A stretch of DNA of 33,804 bases, from contig CBDUVZ010000015.1 in the NCBI GenBank assembly GCA_965370805.1, positions 1 to 33,804 on the forward strand, written 5' to 3'. The notes beneath the pieces were generated by a model. The model ran no database searches. It was not told the DNA's origin and worked only from the letters and a program-made list of their open reading frames with translations. Shown piece after piece: positions 30,137 through 33,804 of the stretch. Origin of the DNA: CBDUVZ01 sp965370805. Its GTDB lineage: Bacteria; Hydrothermota; Tepidihabitantia; Tepidihabitantales; Tepidihabitantaceae. Numbering within the stretch: position 1 is the first letter of the stretch; the number at the start of each line of letters is the position of its first letter. The translations under genes and the position numbers were made by a program.

Positions 30137-31381
30137 TCAGTTTTTCGCAAGCGACATTCCGGCCGGATGACTGGCTGACTTGGCCGGCCGCCAGGACGGC
30201 GAGATTACGCCCGGGCCGCGGGAACGGGTAGTCAGTCTTGCCCGGGTCAGGGAGAACTCACCGAACCGGTCGTTGATCCGGTCCGCAGCTTCAAAGAGCG
30301 AATTGTCGCGCCGGTTCTCAAACAGCGTCGCCTGTTTTAACTCCCGGACCAGGTTGGACACGCTGATTCCGAGCAGCCGGACATAGCGTTCCGGCTGGTA
30401 AAGTTCCCCGAAGAGCTTGAGCCCGGTCTGGTAAATCCGGTGGCCGTCATTGATATGATTCTTCAGGCTGCGCTGGCGCACCGTGGTGGTGAAATCGGCG
30501 TAGCGAAGCACGATTGACACGGTGCGACCAGCATAGCCATCACGTCGGAGTCGCCGGCCCACCTGTTCGGAAAGCTGCAGCAGGTGGCGCCGGATTGTCG
30601 CCATGTTGCGGGTATCCCTTTCAAGGGTGAGCGAATGGCCCATTGATTTGGTGTCCGGTTCGTGGACGTAAGGCATCACCGGGCTGTCGTCCTTTCCCAG
30701 CCCGATATTGTGCAGATGGATTCCGTTGATGCCGAAAGCGACCCGCAGGTTTTTCTCCGGGTAGCGGCCCAGTTCCCCGCAGGTCCTGACCCCGAGCCGT
30801 TGGAGTTTTACCGTGGTTTTGCGGCCGATGCCGCAGATTTCCTCGACCGGCATCGTTGCCAGCAGGTGCTCGACTTCGTCCGGGCGGATTGTCGTCAACC
30901 CGTCCGGTTTGTGCAGCTCGCCGACCAGTTTGGCGAGCAGCTTATTGGGTGCGATGCCGATTGAGCAGGTAATCCCGAACCTTTCCTTGATGTCGCGTTT
31001 GATTTCGCCGGCGACTTTCCCGGGCCCGCCGAAAAGGTGGGCCGAATTGGTGACGTCGAGGAAAGCCTCATCAATCGAGAAGACCTCCACCAGGTCGGTG
31101 AACCGGGTGTAAATCGCCAGGATGCGAATTGAAGTATCGATATACCGGGCCGGGTTTCCGGGAACCAGGACGATCTCCGGGCAGAGCCGGCGTGCTTCCG
31201 GAACCGTCATCGCGGTCTTCACCCCGAGGCGCTTTGCTTCGTACGACGCCGCGGCAATGACAGTGCGGCCGTCCGGGTTGCCGCAGACCCCGACCGGCTT
31301 GCCGCGCAGGAACGGGTAGGTCTGCTGCTCGACCGACGCGAAGAACGCGTCCATGTCGACGTGCAGGACCTGTCGGCTCAC
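30137..31381 (-). CDS. dinB: Y-family DNA polymerase IV
   Basis: The 414-residue polymerase has the family motifs: VLHVDMDAFFASVEQ (first catalytic Asp and the steric-gate aromatic), AASYEAKRLGVKTAM, FSIDEAFLDVT (the other catalytic acids), SIGIAPNKLLAKL, CGIGRKTTVKLQRLGV (helix-hairpin-helix) and a little-finger domain with SLTLERDT. DinB performs error-prone translesion synthesis. GTG 31381 overlaps the stop of the preceding small gene (GTGA), so translation is coupled. It is the third gene of the lexA operon and should be induced by DNA damage. A longer upstream reading of the frame crosses the small gene and is rejected. Confidence 0.94.
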   Translation of the reverse strand: MSRQVLHVDMDAFFASVEQQTYPFLRGKPVGVCGNPDGRTVIAAASYEAKRLGVKTAMTVPEARRLCPEIVLVPGNPARYIDTSIRILAIYTRFTDLVEVFSIDEAFLDVTNSAHLFGGPGKVAGEIKRDIKERFGITCSIGIAPNKLLAKLVGELHKPDGLTTIRPDEVEHLLATMPVEEICGIGRKTTVKLQRLGVRTCGELGRYPEKNLRVAFGINGIHLHNIGLGKDDSPVMPYVHEPDTKSMGHSLTLERDTRNMATIRRHLLQLSEQVGRRLRRDGYAGRTVSIVLRYADFTTTVRQRSLKNHINDGHRIYQTGLKLFGELYQPERYVRLLGISVSNLVRELKQATLFENRRDNSLFEAADRINDRFGEFSLTRARLTTRSRGPGVISPSWRPAKSASHPAGMSLAKN

Positions 31382-31656
31382 CCTTCGCAGGATACGGTGG
31401 CCAGGGTCCAGTCGAAAGACCCGGCTTCGTAATTCAACTCGTACACATTGGTGCCGTCCGAAACCGCGTAGTGATAGACGTCGGACTCGCCCTGGTTTTC
31501 CCGCCACACGTAAGTGATGTCCTGTATCCGGTATTGCCGGTTGCGCCAGACGAAAAGAATCGGCCGGAGTCTTTCGTGCTGGGTCCGGCATCCGCTCCGG
31601 TCATTGTACAGCGCATACACTTTGACATTCTCATTGATCGTATTCTGTACCATCAT
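31378..31656 (-). CDS. small protein between lexA and dinB, DUF6504-like
   Basis: This 92-residue soluble protein starts at one of two adjacent ATGs (31656 or 31653) behind AAGGAGGAG, a strong ribosome site. Its core, PILFVWRNRQYRIQDITYVW followed by SDVYHYAVSDGTNVYELNYE, is a compact beta-rich domain. It recalls DUF6504 proteins found beside dinB-type polymerase genes in other phyla, though only the FxWRxRxYxV pattern supports this. It is the middle gene of the lexA-dinB operon (7-base gap after lexA, 4-base overlap with dinB). A role as polymerase accessory factor is inferred from position only. Confidence 0.75.
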   Translation of the reverse strand: MMVQNTINENVKVYALYNDRSGCRTQHERLRPILFVWRNRQYRIQDITYVWRENQGESDVYHYAVSDGTNVYELNYEAGSFDWTLATVSCEG

Positions 31657-31663
31657 CTCCTCC

Positions 31664-32254
31664 TTAACGGTAGTTACGCAGCAGTCCGACCACCACCCCG
31701 ATTATCCGGAAATCCTCCCGGTCCCGGCTCACGACAATCGGCTCGAAATCCGGATTCTCGGGCAGGAGAGTTACGCCGTCCTCATTGCGCTGGAACCGCT
31801 TCACTGTTGCTTCGTCGCCGAGCAGGGCGACGACGATATCGTTATTCCGGGGTTCGGCCTGGCTGCGGACGATAACCATATCCCCTTCCACGATTCCGGC
31901 ATCCCGCATGCTCTCGCCCGCGACTTTGAGCAGGAAGCAGTTGCGGAACCGGCTCAGTGAGACCCGGGACTCGACGTTCTCCACTGCCAGGACCGGGGAA
32001 CCGGCGGCAATTCGACCGACCAGGGGCAGCGAATCGGGCCGGGAGCTGGTTTTCAGACTGCGGGCCTTACCTCGGGTGCGCTCGATAACTCCTTGTTTTA
32101 CAAGGATATCGAGGTGGTATTGCACTGCCCGGGTGCTCCGGATTCCGACCGCGGACCCGATTTCCCGCACGCTCGGAGCAAATCCGTGCTCCTGTACGTA
32201 CTGCTCGACGAACTCGACAATCCTTTTCCTGCGGTTCTTATCTCTTGTAAACAT
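31664..32254 (-). CDS. lexA: LexA SOS repressor
   Basis: The 196-residue product has a winged-helix DNA-binding domain (about 1-68, FAPSVREIGSAVGIRSTRAV) and a self-cleaving S24 domain. The RecA-stimulated cleavage site is Ala84-Gly85 in RIAAGSPV; the catalytic dyad is Ser115 (GESMRDAGI) and Lys152 (EATVKRF). ATG 32254 is chosen because the protein then starts at the DNA-binding domain, 8 bases after a -10 box; a longer frame would read through promoter and operator. A perfect palindrome overlaps the start codon, indicating autorepression. Downstream genes of the operon are the small protein and dinB. Confidence 0.95.
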   Translation of the reverse strand: MFTRDKNRRKRIVEFVEQYVQEHGFAPSVREIGSAVGIRSTRAVQYHLDILVKQGVIERTRGKARSLKTSSRPDSLPLVGRIAAGSPVLAVENVESRVSLSRFRNCFLLKVAGESMRDAGIVEGDMVIVRSQAEPRNNDIVVALLGDEATVKRFQRNEDGVTLLPENPDFEPIVVSRDREDFRIIGVVVGLLRNYR

Positions 32255-32263
32255 CTGTTTACA
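32246..32263. promoter_or_regulatory. LexA operator overlapping the lexA start
   Basis: TGTAAAC-ATCT-GTTTACA is an 18-bp perfect palindrome with 7-bp arms, spanning bases between the -10 box and the first codons of lexA. Its GTAAAC/GTTTAC halves differ from the E. coli (CTG..CAG) and Bacillus (GAAC..GTTC) boxes. I saw no second copy in the window. Confidence 0.75.
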
Positions 32264-32290
32264 TACTACCCGGGCCGGGCTGGTTGTCAA
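32263..32290 (-). promoter_or_regulatory. lexA promoter
   Basis: On the minus strand, TTGACA (32285-32290), a 16-bp spacer and TAGTAT (32263-32268), 8 bases before ATG 32254. The operator begins at the edge of the -10 box. Confidence 0.7.
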
Positions 32291-32358
32291 GCAGAAATCC
32301 GGAGGTTCGGACCGGAATGTGAATCCGTGGTTCTTCGGAAAAGCCGTCGCAGAACCGC

Positions 32359-32386
32359 TTGACAAACGTCTGCTTCGGCATACTAT
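32359..32386 (+). promoter_or_regulatory. promoter of the split wHTH-nucleotidyltransferase pair
   Basis: TTGACA (32359-32364), a 16-bp spacer and TACTAT (32381-32386). TATAAC at 32384-32389 is a poorer choice, with a 19-bp spacer. The leader of about 45 bases holds the double operator and an AAAGGA ribosome site (32425-32430). Confidence 0.6.
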
Positions 32387-32387
32387 A

Positions 32388-32423
32388 ACCAATATGTTTG
32401 GTCATATGACCAGTCGGACTGGT
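32388..32423. promoter_or_regulatory. double palindromic operator of the split module
   Basis: Palindromes ACCAA-N5-TTGGT (32388-32402) and ACCAG-N5-CTGGT (32409-32423; arms extend to a perfect 7-base pairing around one G) have centres 21 bp apart. A third palindrome, GGTCATATGACC (32400-32411), bridges them. The cluster starts right after the -10 box and ends before the ribosome site. Binding by the adjacent winged-helix protein is inferred. Confidence 0.7.
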
Positions 32424-32437
32424 TAAAGGAAACTGCC

Positions 32438-32764
32438 ATGCTGGAGCCATTGCTGACTTCCGCGGTCAAAGAGAAGGTACTGCTTTACCTGTTGACCCAC
32501 AAGGAATCCTACGCGCGCGAACTGTCGGTCGACCTGGGATACAGACTGTACGGCGTGCAGAACCAACTTGCGCGGCTGGAACAGGGCGGGGTGCTCTACA
32601 GTCGGCTGCGCGGGAGGACCCGGTTGTACGGCATCAATCCGCGCTACCCGTTCCGGCGCGAGCTTGAAGCCCTGCTGCGCAAAGCGCTTCGGTTCCTGCC
32701 GCAGGAAGAAAAGGAACGACTCTACACTCCGCGCCTCCGCCCGCGGCGGCCGGGCAAGCCCTGA
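32438..32764 (+). CDS. winged-helix regulator, antitoxin-like
   Basis: The 108-residue protein is a single winged helix: VKEKVLLYLLTHKESYAREL, YGVQNQLARLEQGGVLYSRL and the wing GRTRLYGINPRYPFRREL. It aligns by eye with the N-terminal domain of the 490-1095 fusion protein (shared pattern Y..E..., V...L.RL...G.L, GR...Y..NP..P...EL..LL.KA), so the two are homologous. It is cotranscribed with a nucleotidyltransferase gene 3 bases downstream. AbiE and MenAT systems pair a repressor-antitoxin with a nucleotidyltransferase toxin, and AbiEi also has an N-terminal winged helix; the same role is likely here but not proven. AAAGGA precedes the ATG. Confidence 0.75.
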   Translation: MLEPLLTSAVKEKVLLYLLTHKESYARELSVDLGYRLYGVQNQLARLEQGGVLYSRLRGRTRLYGINPRYPFRRELEALLRKALRFLPQEEKERLYTPRLRPRRPGKP

Positions 32765-32767
32765 CCC

Positions 32768-33301
32768 GTGGACATCCGCAAGCTGAAGCTCGGAGAACTG
32801 GCGGCTTTCGTCTGCACCGAACTCGCCAAAGACGGCATTGAGGCGGTCCTGTCCGGAGGGTCATGCGTGACTATCCATGCCGCCGGCAGGTACGTTTCCC
32901 AAGACATGGATTTCGTGCTTACCGCACCGCACGGTCGGGAACAGGTTGAGTGCGTTCTCGCCCGGCTTGGCTTTAAACCCCAGGCGAGAGTATACCTGTG
33001 TCCCGGTGTTGAGTTCGCGGTCGATATTCTTCCGCCGCCACCGGCAGTGGGCGGTGAGCCGGTGAAGGACATCCAGACCCATCGTTATGGCAAATGGAAG
33101 TTGCGTCTTCTCTCGCCGACCGATTGCGTCAAAGACCGGCTCGCCGCATACTACCACTGGGATGACTCTCAGGCTCTGGCACAGGCCATCATGGTCTGCG
33201 AATCGCAGAAAGTCGACATGAACGAAGTCAGACGTTGGTCCAGGCAGGAAGGTATGTCAGCCCGATTCCGGGCGTTTGAGTCCGAACTTCGCGAGAGCTA
33301 G
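32768..33301 (+). CDS. nucleotidyltransferase-fold protein, toxin-like
   Basis: This 177-residue protein has the nucleotidyltransferase signature: LSGGSCVTIH (Gly-Gly-Ser at 30-32), SQDMDFVL (the metal-binding Asp46-x-Asp48) and a third acidic residue in FAVDIL (Asp86). Further on, SPTDCVKDRLAAYYHWDD (about 116-133) is a conserved helix in this family. The catalytic residues appear intact. Relatives of the AbiEii/MenT type block translation by adding nucleotides to tRNA; whether this enzyme does so is inference. GTG 32768 lies 3 bases after the partner's stop. In the module at 490-1519 the nucleotidyltransferase is instead fused to the winged helix. Confidence 0.78.
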   Translation: MDIRKLKLGELAAFVCTELAKDGIEAVLSGGSCVTIHAAGRYVSQDMDFVLTAPHGREQVECVLARLGFKPQARVYLCPGVEFAVDILPPPPAVGGEPVKDIQTHRYGKWKLRLLSPTDCVKDRLAAYYHWDDSQALAQAIMVCESQKVDMNEVRRWSRQEGMSARFRAFESELRES

Positions 33302-33335
33302 CCAGCCGTGATCGGGATAGAACCTGTGCCCGTCC

Positions 33336-33349
33336 GGCCGGATCCGGCC
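33336..33349. terminator. palindrome with short T run, weak terminator candidate
   Basis: GGCCGGATCCGGCC is a perfect 14-bp palindrome 34 bases after the nucleotidyltransferase stop, followed 6 bases later by TTTT. It has no unpaired loop and only a short T run, so termination activity is uncertain. Confidence 0.3.
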
Positions 33350-33662
33350 ACGCCTTTTCTGATTAGAGGCTCAGGAAGCCCGGTTCGGGAAGATATGATT
33401 CCGCTTCCCGGCTCCAGAATCAGTGATCTGAAATCCTGAATCGTTTACTGTCGGTCTCTCGGCGATTTCAGGCTACCGCCGGGGCAGTTTCGTCCTTTGC
33501 TCGGTTTCCCGCACGACCCGCCGAATGTCCTTCCGTGAGCAGCACCCGAAAACAGAATCCGATGCCCGGCTGAAGCCGACAGAAGGCGGATGAAGATGCG
33601 CAGGGAAGCATCACGCCGACGCAACACGCAGCACCGTACTCCGGCTGAACGGGCTCGATCTG

Positions 33663-33695
33663 GCGTCCAGCGTAAAGCGTCCGGCGTCATGCGTC
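33663..33695. repeat. GCGTC-rich dispersed repeat
   Basis: GCGTCCAGCGT is followed by three more GCGTC words within 33 bases. The word GCGTCCAGCGT also occurs on the minus strand at the DUF502 promoter, so this is a dispersed low-complexity repeat family. Confidence 0.5.
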
Positions 33696-33754
33696 TGATG
33701 TTCTCTCTCACGAGACGTTCTGACCCGCTCTTTTCTTGCAGTTCGGCCTCGATT

Positions 33755-33787
33755 TTGCCGCCCCCGGGGCCGCAAATTGCCGCCCCC
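33755..33787. repeat. direct repeat of TTGCCGCCCCC
   Basis: Copies lie at 33755-33765 and 33777-33787 with a 22-bp period, separated by a GGGGCCGC stretch that can pair with them. The sequence runs off the window edge soon after. Confidence 0.55.
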
Positions 33788-33804
33788 TGAGTGGTCCTCC
33801 CATA

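Larger units (their letters stand above)
33302..33804. other. gene-free right end
   Basis: No supportable gene is seen. The stretch holds a 14-bp palindrome, a GGGAAG-N11-CTTCCC hairpin near 33388-33410, a GCGTC-rich patch and a repeated TTGCCGCCCCC word. It looks like a chromosomal intergenic region with dispersed repeats. Confidence 0.5.

Noticed and set aside
31382..31591. N-terminal extension of dinB
   Set aside because: It overlaps the small gene in another frame; DinB normally begins just before HVDMDAFF, and GTG 31381 fits a GTGA overlap.
32255..32392. N-terminal extension of lexA
   Set aside because: It would translate the lexA promoter and operator; LexA proteins start at the winged-helix domain.
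1..33804. CRISPR array, insertion sequence or phage genes
   Set aside because: No regularly spaced repeats with unique spacers, no transposase or integrase motifs and no structural phage genes were seen; the tandem repeats at 9-99 and 22065-22172 have no spacers.

Overview
The window is about 33.8 kb of GC-rich, gene-dense bacterial chromosome. A secreted beta-propeller-like protein (15438-16946) ends in a FlgD-like / type A sorting-like C-terminal domain. There are also several small lipoproteins, a Lon-family protease with an AAA_32-type ATPase part, DUF502 and DUF4416 proteins, and short overlapping operons. Together these suggest an uncultured FCB-type or candidate-phylum lineage; WOR-3/Stahlbacteria-like is my best guess. 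That assignment rests on resemblance only, because no rRNA gene is present.

Layout. (1) 0-2.4 kb is an accessory patch: a 44-bp tandem repeat; a toxin-antitoxin-like pair (winged-helix fused to a nucleotidyltransferase, then a HEPN protein) framed by two diverged 50-bp direct repeats; an acetyltransferase remnant; and a PIN/NYN-like nuclease-fold protein. (2) 2.4-9.6 kb holds a frameshifted minus-strand pseudogene, a UvrD/Rep-type helicase, a PfkB sugar kinase with a TalC-like transaldolase, a PrsW-type membrane protease divergent from an MgtE magnesium transporter, and an unknown SAP-like protein. (3) 9.7-15.2 kb holds a glycosyltransferase, a 53-codon coupled ORF and pdxA in one operon, a TPR protein, and a sigma-54 activator with an unrecognised N-terminal domain. 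(4) 15.4-20.8 kb holds the secreted protein, a lipoprotein, the Lon-like protease and a DUF502 protein. (5) 20.9-24.7 kb (minus) is the overlapping operon aminotransferase, aspartate kinase, scpB, DUF4416. (6) 24.8-30.1 kb holds a CAT-anticodon tRNA, two small membrane proteins, pyrR-pyrB-pyrC and two lipoproteins, one an alpha/beta hydrolase. (7) 30.1-32.3 kb (minus) is the SOS operon lexA, small protein, dinB. (8) 32.4-33.3 kb is a second toxin-antitoxin-like pair, with a separate winged-helix protein and nucleotidyltransferase.

Two signals run across genes. First, most first-in-operon genes have a TTGACA-like box, a 16-17 bp spacer and a TANNNT-like box ending only 5-10 bases before the start codon, so leaderless or near-leaderless mRNAs appear common. 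Genes inside operons instead carry Shine-Dalgarno sequences or overlap the previous stop. Second, both winged-helix/nucleotidyltransferase modules, one fused and one split, have two palindromes at their promoter whose centres are exactly 21 bp apart. The half-sites differ (GTACC..GGTAC and ACCAR..YTGGT). This suggests a shared autoregulatory design with separate specificities at the two ends of the window.
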